Source of the DNA: Strix aluco | Taxonomy: Eukaryota; Chordata; Aves; Strigiformes; Strigidae | Reading direction: 5' to 3' | Length of the DNA stretch: 64,000 bases | Assembly: GCF_031877795.1 (NCBI RefSeq) | Contig: NC_133933.1 | Location: forward strand, 25,820,029-25,884,028 | Part shown: positions 12,601-25,325 of the stretch, piece after piece | How the letters are laid out: each line of letters starts with the position of its first letter | How positions within the stretch are numbered: the first letter of the stretch is position 1 | Position numbers and translations under genes: made by a program | Notes under the pieces: generated by a model | Seen by the model: only the letters and a program-made list of their open reading frames with translations | Database searches by the model: none | What the model was told of the DNA's origin: nothing

Positions 12601-15350
12601 AAGCTTTAGATTCAACAAAATATGTATTTTCCATGCTTTAGGTCATACCATTTACTTAGTGTAACACAGACTTCAGACTGATCACTACCTCAGTCATCCT
12701 GCTTGGCCCAAGGGCCAGCTGCAAAGAACTCTTCCTTCAAAGTCAGATGCCAGCAGCTTAATAGAGAGGAATTTCTGATATAAACATCCCTTCCCAGAGG
12801 GCTATGGGAACTATAAAACTGACTTCAAACAGTAAACCAAGAATCCTCAAAGTATAGCCAAAAACCCTTGAAGACTAAGGAACATATGGATGAGCCAGGA
12901 TACAAATCCAGTTCTAGCCTTACATGCAGTACCAATATCTTCCTATGTATCTGGACATAAATTATGCACTGACTGAAGGACATTGGGAACAGTGCCCCTA
13001 TGTAATGGCATTTCCATAATTACCCAATATTAATTTCTTTGCACCTTTTTCCTAGATCTTCTGGTCTTGGCTGCAACCAGGAACAGGATGCATACAACGG
13101 GGTGATCTTATTTTACCATTCATTTCTTCTGCTCTTTGCGTCTTTGGCTTTAGGCTTGGAGAGGGACTGTGTCCACCTGAGTGTTTTGTAAGGTCCTGCT
13201 GGGTGCAGATGCTACTGCAAGTGTCATTGTTATTTTTGCAATTAGAGTCATTATTCTGTGCTCAGATGCCATGCAAGAAAATGATGTATAACTCCGAGAT
13301 AGCTGGCAGAGAGCCTACAAGATTGTAGATTATACAGTGTCAGAGACACAAGCAGTACTCATCTTAAGTAAGATTTTAATACCTTTAAAAGCTGTGATAA
13401 ATTATAAAGAAAGGTAATATAAAATGTAGGATAAAGTGTGAGATCATTTTACTTCAGGCTCTCTACCACGTGGGGACCAAAGGAGGCGGGGAAGAGGGGA
13501 TGGATCGTGGATTTTATTGCTTGGCTTCAATGTCAAAATTGGGTTGGTTTAAAATATTTATGACATGAGAGAAAGAAAATCTGTGAAATACTCAGAACTT
13601 AATGTATGTACTCTCAATGTGTTTCACATTTTCTTCAGTTGGGGACAACAGAGTGGGGAATTGAGGATAACTTGTTTACTGCCAAACAGCTCTCCGTAGT
13701 ACCTAGTTTTGCTATGTATTAAAAATAGCAGCTGGGGCCAAGAATGCTGGGGCTGGAATTAAAGACGAGAACACACAATAACTTTAAGTAATGGCAGAGA
13801 GATTTAAATAGCACACATCAGCAGAAAAGAATGGGGAAACCTACAGTACACTGACTTCATTGATACCCCATTTATCAGCAATTACTGACTCCATTAAAGG
13901 CAGAGTTTACAGCAGACAGAGAAACAGAGCCTAAAATATGTCCCAACAGATGGACGGAGAGTGTCAGTGATGCCGTATTTCAAAGGCATCTGCAACTTTG
14001 TTATCATTGTACATGGAGTCAGAAAGACAGTGAAAAACACTGGAGTAAGGGCCAGCAAATGATTTACTTGACCCTGCATGGGCAGAACTGACAGCGAAAA
14101 CCTCATTAATTCCTCAGGTCATTCTGGAAGACATTAATTTGGTTTGGACTCGGGACGAGGGGAGATTTTCCAGACATACACCAGGAATTATGAAATCTCT
14201 ATAGCCAGAGGAAAGTATGTCCAAATCACTTTCTGCATAAATCAAGCTGACTTTCTGAAGAAGGATAATATGCCTAATCAGGGGAGTTATGGAACTTCTT
14301 GTACTTATTAGACAGAAAATAAAGCAGTATTTTATTTGATAATCAGCTTGGGGAAGATTTTTTTTTCTCTTTCTTTTACTGCCGCCTTCTCTTGCCAGAG
14401 ATGAGTTGGAAAAAAACGCTCTGATGCATGAATAATTGCAAGTGCTGTGATATTAATTGCTTGTTCATGTGGGGATATGCGGGTATGCACATGAAGAGAG
14501 AGATCAATCTCTATATATATGGGAAATATATGTGTATCATTTTAGTCAGCCTGCTGTATTTACACATCTTTTGGCCTTTTACCTCTGTGCTACAGAATGC
14601 CAAGTACCATCACCTTCCATCTCTGATTCTGTTTAACTCTTACTTACCCTCCTCCACAAGCATCTGGGTAAACAGGAGGGCACACAGAGCAGAGCTTCTC
14701 CTGGGGAGGCAGCCCTTGTGCCATGCTTCTGCTCCTGCATGGTCCCTCCTGCAGCCCAGCTCCCACTGGCATTGATGGGACCCTTACCTCAGCAAGGACT
14801 GTGCAAAAAGGGGGAGTCTAGCCTGCAGGACTCAAAGCAGAAATGCAGCTTGGGGTGAGCAGGAGCCCCTGCCCTGAGCAGGGGAACTGGGAATGACAGG
14901 CTCAGGTCCCAGCTACGACTTCTTCAGTCTGGCCCTAAATCTCTGAGCCAAAAATGGTCCCTGAACAGAAAAGCACCAACTAAGTGTCCCTGGTGGGGGG
15001 GGAGCTCCAGGCCCTGCTGGGGTGCGTGGAACCCTTCCCTCCCACCTGGCTGGCCTCTGTTAAGAGGCCAGTTTGGCTCCAATAGCAGCCCAAAAAGCCC
15101 CCAAAGCTCCTGCAAATAGCCAGGAGCTGCAAGAAGTCATCCCACCAACCTCCGCCCCCCCCCCCCGCAATGCATGCTTTCCAGTGCTTATACATAAGCC
15201 CTTGCTGCACAGGGTATCTTCCTCCGTAAAAGATGCATTCATCATGTTTAGAGAAGGGTTATCTCTCCCTGGAAAGAACATGCATTAGTACTTTTTACTC
15301 ATTCAACACTGGACACTCCCTATCAACAACAGCCTGCCGAAAGGGGAGAA
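9666..15350. other. Intergenic, no gene supported
   Basis: No coding gene can be supported here. Visible items are an A-run at 11219-11232, a poly-C run at 15155-15166 with a nearby G-run around 14994-15002, and an abutting MEF2 plus E-box motif at 13719-13734. The segment from about 14,640 to 15,200 is more GC-rich than its surroundings but poor in CpG. Short frames in it have no family signature. Confidence 0.6.
13719..13734 (+). promoter_or_regulatory. Abutting MEF2 and E-box motifs
   Basis: TTAAAAATAG fits the MEF2 consensus YTAWWWWTAR exactly and is followed with no gap by CAGCTG, a class of E-box bound by MyoD/TCF-type bHLH dimers. Adjacent MEF2 and E-box sites are typical of mesoderm and muscle enhancers. 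This is a motif observation only; no other muscle-type sites were identified next to it. Confidence 0.25.
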
Positions 15351-15354
15351 AGAG

Positions 15355-15560
15355 GTGAATTAATCACAGGAAAAGACAATTTAAAGGAGTTTGGCTATAA
15401 AACGGAGTTCATTAGGAGGCCATAAAGTATTTGGGACTAACTAGCTACAATTTCCCTACCTCTGCTGTCCCAGTCAACAATAAGCAGCACTAATTGCATT
15501 GACACTGCGTCGCAGGATGGCCACCTACCCTCTTTTAACTCCTTCCATAGAGCAGTCATA
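15355..15560. promoter_or_regulatory. Candidate conserved noncoding element
   Basis: This compact, mixed-composition block contains TTAATCAC, CATTAGG, an AACAATAAG SOX-like site and CACTAATTGCATTGACA with overlapping homeodomain/POU-like cores. It also keeps CpGs (TGCGTCGCAGG) that decay quickly in ordinary AT-rich desert. That texture is typical of constrained developmental enhancers, but conservation itself cannot be seen from one sequence. Confidence 0.25.
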
Positions 15561-15679
15561 TAAAAAGTTATTTCACTTATTGAAAATGCAGGTTCTCTTT
15601 CAAGACGCTTAGCTCCTTATCTCCCTGGATTGAGAGAAAACAGTATTAAGTGGTCTGCAGTTTTCACTCTGGAGCTAAG

Positions 15680-15765
15680 GTTGTAATAATAATCATGTTA
15701 CTTGGCTCTAAGATTGCACTTAGAGAGATCTCAAAGCACATTACAAGTGTATATGGTATAGACAG
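15680..15765 (+). repeat. Possible ancient MIR-type SINE fragment
   Basis: The string AGAGATCTCAAAGCACATTACAA resembles, as I recall it, the body of amniote MIR elements, where a GATCTCAAAGC-type stretch precedes a TTTACAA-type stretch. The remainder is too diverged to align by eye. It is probably a small relic of an old SINE. Confidence 0.35.
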
Positions 15766-15769
15766 CATA

Positions 15770-18700
15770 TAGGCACAGAACCAAGTGAACCCCAGTTGGG
15801 AACACAGCACAAAGCACTTTTTCCCATCCATCCTCCAGGATACAACAGTATCCATTTTCCCTGCTTTTTCTGGTTTGGATTGTTAAAAAATACATTATGT
15901 TGGCTGATAATATTTTTCTGAGCTTCGTATTTCTTTCAATTTTTGTTTCACATTATTATTATGCAAAACAGCCTGTAGAAAGCACTATTGAAAACACTGG
16001 CCCTGTAGGGGATTGGGTCTAGGGCAAAACAAGAGGTAAAACAAGGATTGAAATAATACACGAGTGACCCAAGTTTGTGCAGTGCTGCATGTCTGGACTT
16101 CTTTTGATCTAGTCAGAACAAGCCAATTTTTTCTAAGGCTAAATTACAGTTCAGTTCTTCCTTGGGATGTTAGCTGGTGACCTTAGCTCTATGTAGCATG
16201 CTAGAATCTAATACAAAATAAATATTTCATTTGGGAAGTCTTTGCTGCCCATCAACTGCAAAAGTGACACAGGAGGCAACTTGGCTACAGGGAACTATGT
16301 GCTCTCCCATCACCTCAGTGCTTTCACCAGAGAGGGCTGTGTTCTTGCGATTGCAAGGGCAAGAGAAAAGCATTGCCAGCCCAGCCTGCAGGTTCAGCAG
16401 TAGGTAACCTTAAGAAAGAAGACAAGCAACTAGGAAACATTTTGTTATGAGCAAGATACATGATGGAAACAATTTGCAGTGCACAAATACTATTTCTTTA
16501 TTCCATTGATACTATCAGTTTAAAAATAATATGGGGATTCATTTTCATGTATGCTCAGACTATCTCTAACAATGTAAGGGAACTGAAAATAAAAGTGAAT
16601 TATTTGTATGATCAGTTTGCCTGGCTAGAGTGATAGAAATTGATCTCAGCATAAATGAAAATCAGACAACAGGAAGGACCCTGTTCAATCGTGGTGGCTT
16701 GATGACTGAATCCAGCAGAATACATATTTATTTCTAAAGAAAATTACCATGTTTCAAATAACAGTTGAGGTTATTCAAATATTAGCAGATGTATTCATTG
16801 CTCCTTGCACCCTTTGCAGTGCCTTTTTTCTTATTCTCTTTTTCTCCCCTTTTGTCCCCTTTCCTCCCTTTTCCCTTCCCTTTCCCAGTTCTGTCAGCAT
16901 AAAAACTGAACCATAGCTAACTACTTTCAGTTTGGTTTCCAGTCAATTCCTGCTGAATTTTACTTTCAGATTCTCATGCTCAACACAATGCTAGAAAATC
17001 TAAGTTGAAAATATGGTAATAAGATGTTTTCTAGTTGGTCTTGTTTTTAAATATTTCCCTGGGGATTGTAACAAATCATAAAAATGTTTTCTACTGGTCT
17101 TAAATATTGTAAAAGTTTATTTAATTTAATCAAAACTTAAATATTAAGCCAAACTCATTGCACAATGTGTTCCTTTAATGGAAAGAGCTAATGAAAAACA
17201 CACTAGGCCAAATTCACTCTATTTTCTTCACCAGGGAGATATTTGCTCCTTTATTACTAAGGATCATTTGTTTTGCTTCATTTTGCTGGGAACAGTCTGC
17301 AAATTTGTATAATCAGACTGTGTTCTGCACATATTTTTCATGGCTATTCTGAAACAGTTTTGTCCTCACTTCTACCCCTGGAATGACTCTTTTTTTGAAA
17401 TGTGAATCTTGGCTGGATGACTCACTGGGACACTAACTTTATCTTCATCTGTTTTACAGTAATTGGACTGGAGCAATTTTTGTAGCTGTATCTGAGATTG
17501 TTTCCTGCTTTGAACTCAGCACTCATACTGACATGTGTTAATTTTAGTGATTACACAAACTAGGCTCTAGCCAATAAAGTTATTGTAGTCAAAAATATGG
17601 CTCCGATCCAAATAGCTCTTACTTTATCTTCAGCAGAGTAACTGCCGCTTCACACTATGAATGGACTAAAATCAAATAAAAATATTCACCACAATAACTT
17701 GCCAGCAGAACAATGTGTAGTACTGCTTCTTTTGCTATGTAGTTTAGTATTTTGTATGGCTATGTTCTGCATACGAAAGCTTGAAAGTCTCCTATCTCAG
17801 CTGTAAAAGTACATTTACTCTGTAAGGACAAAAAAAAAAAAAAAAAAAGTTGTTCAATGTTTTAGCTTTCATTCAGGTAAAATCCCAGTTCAGAAAGGGC
17901 ATAGAAGCATGTGCTGGAAATGAAGTGTGTGCTCAAGTCACATTGAAGCCAGGTAGATTGTAAGCATATGCTGAAATGCTTATTTAAATTGGGCCTTTAA
18001 TTATTATGTGCTATGAGATTGAACTACATTTCATATTATTTTCATACACCTATATTTATATACATGTGGGTGGGTGTGCAAGGATATATGTAAGCTGTTC
18101 ACTAAAGAACATTAAAAATTTAAAAAAGGATCCCCCATACCCTTCCTCCTAAAGTGGCAGATTATTTGATGGTTTTGACAAGCAGGATTTTAATGTTTGG
18201 CTGAAATGGCCATTTTTTCAATGAAAGAAAGAATCGGAACTTGTTTTTACTAACATTTCTGGTATTGCACTTCAGGTACGATGTATGTGCCCACAGGGCT
18301 GCAGGGACCCAACCCACCCTTGCAAATCTTTGCAGAGTGATCAAACGCATCTCGTTTAAGCAGAGTGCATCTCTACTTGCATCTGGGTTTTTGTAGTTCA
18401 ATGAATCAGTTACCATTTTAACTTACATCTGTTCTCTAATCCTGTCAATTATTTCTATCATTTATCTACATCAAGTTTAAACTTACGTGTACGTACTGTT
18501 AACTGTGGATTTTCTCCATGATAAATCTCTGTTCCATTGGTTTACTAAGTGAATAGCTTCACAAAGCTTTATCTGATACCACTGGCCTGTGCCCTACCAA
18601 GACAAGCTGTGTTTCTGATATTGTGCAAATGCAGGAAGCTAATAAAATGGGGGTGGGGGGAAGTAGTGTTAATAAAAAATAAAATACACAAGTTAAAAAA

Positions 18701-21700
18701 TGTTTTATAGACCACCAAGTGCAAGCTAAGAAGAAAAATAAGGCTTTGAGGAAGGATTTGATTTAGAGGAGCAAGACGTTTGGCTTCAAGAAGAGAGAAG
18801 GAATAGGCACAAGTGAAAGAAACAGCATTGACTGTCCCAAGGAAGGGACGAAAATATGGTCCAGGAGGAGAGCAGCCTACTGGTAGGAAATGAGGGAAGG
18901 TGAAGCAGAGTCCTGAGGGTTTTTATAAGGCAGGAAAGTGGTTTTGAATTGAATTCAGCAATGGATGAGAATGTGACATGGGATGGGAGCAATGTGATCC
19001 TATTTCTTAGAATGAGAAATAATCCAGCCATGAAAGTCTGTATTCACTAAAGTTATGAGAGAAGGAATTTTTTTGACCTTTTTAAAATAAAAAGAGAATT
19101 TGCAATTGCTGAGGTGTAAACTCAGGTGTGGGTATGGATGAATTACCGTATTGCTTGTAACATAGTGACAGACCTGACAGCAAGGAGTTGCAGCCAGGCC
19201 AGGAAAGCTTGGGCTCGTTACGAGCGGACCTTCAGAGACCGTCAAACACAGCTGGGCATCATGCAACTCCCAGAGGAAATTGGCCCACTGCCTCAAATCC
19301 AGAGACAAAGCAGAGCAGAGAAACGGAGGTAAAAGAGGCACAGAAACACACAAAGCCTTGCAAAATCAGTTAACAGTGGAGCTAGGGCTACGCCTCTATC
19401 TCAGGCTCTTTCTCAGTACACAGCCCACCAGGGCAGGCAAGATGGTGACTCTGAATTCTCCTGGTGCATCTTAGCTCCCGTCTTCTTGCTGACCGAAGCA
19501 CTGTGCTGCACTCCTCACTTCTGGTTGTATACTTTGAAGGTCTGCCACATCCATCCTGTGGGGAGATGGAGACAACAGCAGTGGCAGGAAATGTATGTCC
19601 TGAAGCAGAAAGAGAGGACATAAATGTCCAGAGGGTAGAAGGTGCGTGTACTTGTATGAAGGAACATACTATGTACCACCAACTAGTAAATAAGAAGCCA
19701 CTAACAAGAATGAGGCAGAAAGGAGAATTTTTCTGCTTGTCTAAAGACAGACCTTGAGCAAAGGCTAGGATGCCCATGACTCCTGGTTTCTGCAACTACC
19801 CTCAGCAGATTTCTTGCTAACTTTGTCCCGATTCAGCATTAACAGCTGCTGCCAGCTCCCATAAATGCATCTCCCATATGAGACATGGCACTCAAAGCCC
19901 AGCTCCAGAACTATTACCCAATAAGCAAAAAAATATGTGTTGTCATAAGGTTTTATCACAGCTGGGCTCAACCAGGATGCTCAGCAAAAAAACCCAAGCC
20001 AGTCAGTGCAACACTGTCTTAGCATGCAGAAGGCAAATGACTGCAGAAATGTTTTATGTTTCTGTTCCATCCCTGAAGTTTCCTGTTGTTTAGAAACCTC
20101 CTGGATACAAGCGAGATGAATTATTGATATGCCAGCCTTGGGAAGGAAAAGCAAGGCAAGATTAGAAAAAGGGAAGGGACCTTTGTCTGGAGTAAACTGT
20201 ATAAAAAAGCAGGACATTCGGTTCCCAAGAAGCCGCACACAATAAAGAGAAATCAGACTACCGTGGTGTCTGTGGTTTATAAATCACTAATCATGGGTGA
20301 TTCAGCACATACCTCTGGCTTCGCTATGTGCAGGGCTGTGCAGTGGCATGTGGGGCAATACTGGGGAGCATGCACCACCACCCCCAAACACCTATCCCAC
20401 CGCACAGCCCCGTAGTCAGTCTGGCACTGAAAACCTGTGTGCAGATGGACGGCACGGCTGCAGTGGTGGTCTGTGTGTGCAGCTGGCACCGTAGCTTTGG
20501 CCTAAGGCACCACAGGCACACTTGAAGGCAGAATGGGTGCAGGCAGGGGCCCCAGCACACAGGATTTCTCTGCTGATCCCCATGCTTTGCCTGCAGGGAT
20601 CTCAGTAGGATTACTGTGAGCACCATGCACAGTCTCCATAGCACCTCTATTCAACAGTGAGGATAAGACCTCACCAGCCAACTTCCCTCAGCATGCCAAG
20701 CCCTCAGAGACTGCTCACCCACCCAAGGTCCCCCCTTCCAGTGGGGGTGAGATGGACAGGCGCCATGTGTCAAACTCATGAGAAAAACAGTTATCCAACA
20801 ATGCAAAAAAAAATCCATCTGGTGCAGAGTTGGTCTGGAAAAGGACATTTTCAATTGAAAGTGCCCTCCAGCAACTGTATCCCTCTAAGGCAATACCGCT
20901 GTGCCCTCATCAGGGGCTCTGGGGTTAGGACACAGGAGCTGAGGAATTAATCAGCCTTGCTAATGCCTTGTTCTGCAAGGACTCTCACTTACGGTTTGAA
21001 TAGCCCCATCGGCTTCGACAGAGCACTTCTGCATGATTAACGTGTGTGACATTGCACCACTGATATCTCCCTACTTCTCTAAAGATCCTATATATGGCTC
21101 ACCACTGGCCACTTCCCCCTCAGCTGTGCACACTGAAGGCAGGCAGGAAAGTTGCAAAAACACTTGCTCACTCTTCCGTGTAATTATGTCCACACTGTTC
21201 TTAGAAAGTAGACAGTCACGCTCTAAAACTTTGCAGCATGTAAAGACGTACCTGCGGCACTTGTGTCGTCCCGCCGGCACACCTTCGAGATCCCAGAGCA
21301 GCCACAGGGGCAGCGACCAAAGCATAGGAAGCATTGCGGGTGCTGAGCTGCAGAGTGGTCACCCCCCTCTGCCTTGGTCCTGAAATGCCAAAACAAAAAT
21401 TAGTCAGGCTGAGATATTCACGGCTGATGGTTTTAGCTGGAGAATAACTGAAAGGTGGTGTTTGCCTGGAGACAGAAGCAAAGAGCTGATCTTTCAGCTC
21501 ACTGACAAAACCAAATGACAGGAGAGGAGTACAAGGGGGGGAGGACTGCTTGAAGTGGACCTGAAATATATGCTGGTTTTAGGCTGGGTTGGGGTTTTTT
21601 TTGCAAAACTGAAAATTGGGAGAAAAATGTTTGACTTGAAGGCTGTATTTTGGTTCCGTCTTGAGCTTTTAATGTTATTCTCAAGCAGTTTCAATAAAAC

Positions 21701-23520
21701 TGAAGTAAATCTGAAACAAACGTTTGTTTTGAGTAATGCTATTGAAAAGCTGTCTTTAAAATGTCAACATTAAATGTTTCAATGTTTTCAGACTTGTTTT
21801 AACTACAGCAATTCATTTCCCTTTACAGCAATTTTGTATTTAGCCTAAATATATGTTCACCAGTGGAAAAAAAAAAAAAATGTGGCTGAAAATTGTTACC
21901 CTGCATTATTTACCAGTACAAATTTTCACATGAAAAAAATCTTACCAAAAATAAATGTCATCCGGAAAATAATTGATTTTATTGGATGTTGCTTATAAGG
22001 ATGGACAGGATTCAGAAAGTACCATGACATCCCTAAGTTTGGCAGTTGGCAACAGTGAATGGAAACCTCCTATAACAGGACAGAAGATGTTTTAGATTTG
22101 CATTGGCCTCCGAGCCTATAAGTAAGATAAGGACCCCCTTTGACAACATGAAACCAGAGTAGTCAGCACAGCCAGTTTAAAAAATAACAATTGTTGGTCA
22201 TGAGGTTTCAACATTTTTATCTGGATTTTGCACTAAGCATTTCTTTTGCTTTTTGGTTAAAAATGAAGAAGAGCAACATGGATACTAAGTTTTGCCACCT
22301 TCTGAGTGTTTGACCTGGTAACTTTAAGAATTGTTTGTTTACGTAAAACAAGTACTTGCATACATTGCGAAAGAATCTTTAATCAAGTAGTTTGTTTGCA
22401 ATTTGCTCTTTTTTCCATAGTGCTGATGCCCCTTGTCACCATGAGTTCGCCCCCAATGAGAGCACATCTCCCCCAGGCTGGAGGAAGCAGCCAGCCGTGC
22501 CAGCAGCCAGTCCAAATGCCTCATCATCCTCCAGCACCTTCACCTGCAAGCCCTCAAAGAGCTTGACCACAGGGACAAATGCCTGCAAACCCGCCACCAA
22601 AAGAGCAGGATACAGCAGGACCCACACGAGCAGCACCTCTGCTGTTCAACCCGAGGTCTGGCACACTCATTGCCTCCCTGGCCCCGGGGGTTGACCCTCC
22701 ATGTCCCCCGCCGGTCCTGGCGTCCCGGCGAGGCCTCCCACCGAGCAGTGAGCAGCAGTGGTGGGCGCTCGCCTTCAGCCCTGGGAGGGATGGGCTGGGA
22801 CCAGCCGCTCCTCCTGATTAAGATAAATGGGGCTGTGCAGATCAACAGACTATCTGAGGTGTCCATCACTTACCACTCGATTAGCTGTAACAAGCTCTGG
22901 ATAAGCCTGCACGGAGGAGTTGCGCTGCTTAACTTTTTGGGCCAGTCGGGCTTGAAGACCACAGAGGAGGCAGCAGAATCACGGCAGAGCATACCTAGCA
23001 AATCTGAGGAGATAGCAGCTGTTAATTAACTCTGTGTTTATTTGGAGGGAGAGCTGTGCAGAGGAATGGTTTCAGCCCCTGCCATCCTGCACATTTGGGT
23101 TCCCACCTCTTCCTCACAAAGCAACTTTCCAGGCACATTTCTAGAGCAACTGCCATCATTTCTGCATTTCTATTTAAATCCTGTCCCCCACCTTTTTAGT
23201 GAGCAGCTAGACTCTGACTCGTTTCCCCAGTCTGAGGTTGTTGTACACTCAGTGGAGATTTCCAGCCTGACCCTCCGGCACAGCAGCCCAGACTGCACGG
23301 CAGTCCTGAGATACTTTCTGAAGCAACTCTCGGTAACAGCAGTAAACCACAAACCATCTCAAACATGCCCAGACCAGACCAGCACGCTGTAGGGATATGC
23401 CAAGAATTAGACCCCAGAGGAATTCCAGTGCATAGATACACAGGAGAGAGCAAAGAGGTCCAACCACATCTGGCATGTGGACAGCACAGGCGAGCTTATC
23501 TCTTGCATTTTATAATGAGA
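15770..23520. other. Intergenic, no gene supported
   Basis: AT-rich DNA with no supportable coding gene. It includes a 19-base A-run at 17830-17848, pyrimidine-rich sequence at 16,827-16,888, and very AT-rich sequence around 17,040-17,160 and 21,770-21,960. A GC-richer CpG-bearing island lies at about 22,430-22,830. A faint MIR-like string is present at 19,320-19,400 (ACGGAGG...AGGCACAGAAAC, then GTGGAGCTAGGGCTA), which is only suggestive. Confidence 0.55.
22430..22830. other. Isolated GC/CpG-richer island in the desert
   Basis: CpG density rises clearly against the AT-rich background, with strings such as CCCCCGCCGGTCC, GGCGTCCCGGCGAGG and GGGCGCTCGCC. A pyrimidine-rich TTTTTTCCATAG lies just upstream at about 22,410-22,421 and looks like a splice acceptor on the plus strand. 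Together these could mark an unannotated lncRNA exon or a small CpG island. No protein family was recognised in any frame. Confidence 0.25.
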
Positions 23521-23527
23521 AAGTGAT

Positions 23528-23637
23528 GGGCCAGATCTCCAAAGGCATTTAGGTGCTTCGACATTTAACCTCCCACTGATTTCAGTGGGAGGCCCACAAG
23601 GAAATTAGGTGTCTAATTATGCCTGGAGGTCTGGCCC
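23528..23637. repeat. Palindromic MITE-like element
   Basis: The element begins GGGCCAGATCTCC and ends GGAGGTCTGGCCC, which are inverted copies with one mismatch. Both halves continue with related GGCAT-TTAGGTG / CACCTAAT-type sequence in inverse orientation. At the centre is a perfect hairpin, TCCCACTGA-TT-TCAGTGGGA (23571-23590). A fully palindromic element of about 110 bp with TTAGGTG motifs fits old non-autonomous DNA transposons of sauropsids. The exact family was not identified. Confidence 0.55.
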
Positions 23638-24890
23638 TAGAGCTCTGCTTTCCCGCATTGTTTATTTCTGCATCATTTATTGCTGTCCATGAAGGCAGTA
23701 GACACCGTCATCTCCGCCCCTTGGCCGTCTAGGTAGCATGAGTTAGTGCTGTGAGATCCTGATCCTGGTCTCTCAACCTACCTTCAGCTCAAAGCTGTCT
23801 GCATGGCCACAACCACTTCTTGTTCATAGACCCCCTTGGCACTGCTTTATTACATTTTGGGTGCACACACAGGTGTGGACATGGAAGGGAAGAATGGGGA
23901 CAGCAGGATAGGAGACAACAGCTCAGCAAAGGGCTAGGTGTTGCTCCAGTAGAAAGCGTTGAGCTTCAGCATGAGCTACACCCATGGACAGGAGCTGCAA
24001 ATGCCCGAGGAGAAGTTTGAGACATATCACACTCACACCCTTTCTTTACAAGGCATCTTTGGCAATGTTGATGGCAGAAGGTGTGCAGCAACAACTGTGC
24101 AGAGTCATTCCAGAGTTCCCATATTCTGGAGAGAGGCAGAAGGCAGAAAATCTCCCCAAGCAGCTGGAAAAGGCATACAGACACAAGGAGATGCCAGAAG
24201 GTGTCTTCTACCCCTGGTTGCTTTCACTGAAGAACCACATATGGATAGTACCCAAAGTCCACCCCAGAAATCATGTACCAAGGGAAGTGCAAACATCTCC
24301 TCTCTCTCTTTAATACCACCATCCTTTCCCAGTTACAACCTGTGTAATGTAAGCTCTCCTCCACTGGTTAACCTGGCTGGTGATCTGGTGACCTCTTGAC
24401 TTGTACAAAGACATTGCCACTGCTCTATCTGTACAGCCACACCTGGCCTGGCCTTGGCAGGTGGTGAACCTCCCAGACTGAGCATGGCTGGCACAGGAGA
24501 TGGGTTGTCCTCTCAAGGGGTGATGGCCACCCCTCTGATCTCTTAGTTTCAAAGCCCCAGACAGACAAAAACACTGCCCTCTTGCAGGGGTGTAGATAAG
24601 TCCCCCAACACCACACAGGAATTGTCCTCAAATTGTTGCCAAATTCTTCACGACTGCTTTGAAATGTGCAAAGTCTGGCAGCAAACTTTGACTGTGTGCC
24701 CTGTGTGGTGTGTGGGCACTTGTGATTTCAAAGAGATAGTCAGACTAAGGGACAGGCTTAACTGTAAAAAGATCTAAGTATTTCCTACAGCAGAGTTTGT
24801 AGCTGAGGCCTGGTTTTGATCACGTCATCAGTCCATATAGTTGGATGCTTTCCTGCATCCAGCAGTGGCCAAGAAGTGTTCATGTCTACC

Positions 24891-24934
24891 AAAAAAAAAA
24901 AAAAAAAAAAAAAGAAAAAGAAAAAGAAAAAAAA
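24891..24934 (+). repeat. Poly-A / GAAAAA microsatellite
   Basis: A run of 23 A residues passes into GAAAAA units and an A-rich tail. It could be an expanded poly-A tail of a lost retroelement, but no element body was recognised upstream. Confidence 0.85.
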
Positions 24935-25109
24935 GAACATTAGAGAATAAATTCACTCCTTGGGAAATAGAGGTCAGTAGAGTTACGCCAGGGAGGAATT
25001 TGGACCAAGATACCCAGACTTTGATACTACATTTTAAATAGTAAAAATATTTTCAGTGGACAGGGAACTGTAAGAGGTTTATAAATGCAAAAGAGAAGGA
25101 AAAAAAATG

Positions 25110-25325
25110 GTGCTGCTCCCCCGCAGCCTCCTAAAAATAGCAAATTACACACCTAATAAATGTATCAGCAGCCCATGAAATTGACAGCCTGAAATTGAAG
25201 AACAGACCCGTTTTGTTTGGAGAAATAGTCTTTAAGAGTGTGGAGGTGAATTAGAAAAATAGCAACTGACATTAAGAGTGCAAGATTAATTCAACCGAGC
25301 TTTAATTGAGACAGCCTGAATGAGC
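25110..25325. promoter_or_regulatory. Candidate enhancer with MEF2 and TAAT sites
   Basis: A perfect MEF2 consensus site, CTAAAAATAG, occupies 25131-25140. It is followed by CCTAATAAATG, GGAGGTGAATTAG, ACATTAAGAG, AGATTAATTC and CTTTAATTGAG within 180 bases of otherwise mixed sequence. Dense TAAT-type cores with a MEF2 site suit a mesodermal enhancer. This would fit the nearby mesenchymal regulator HLX, but that link is inference. Confidence 0.3.
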
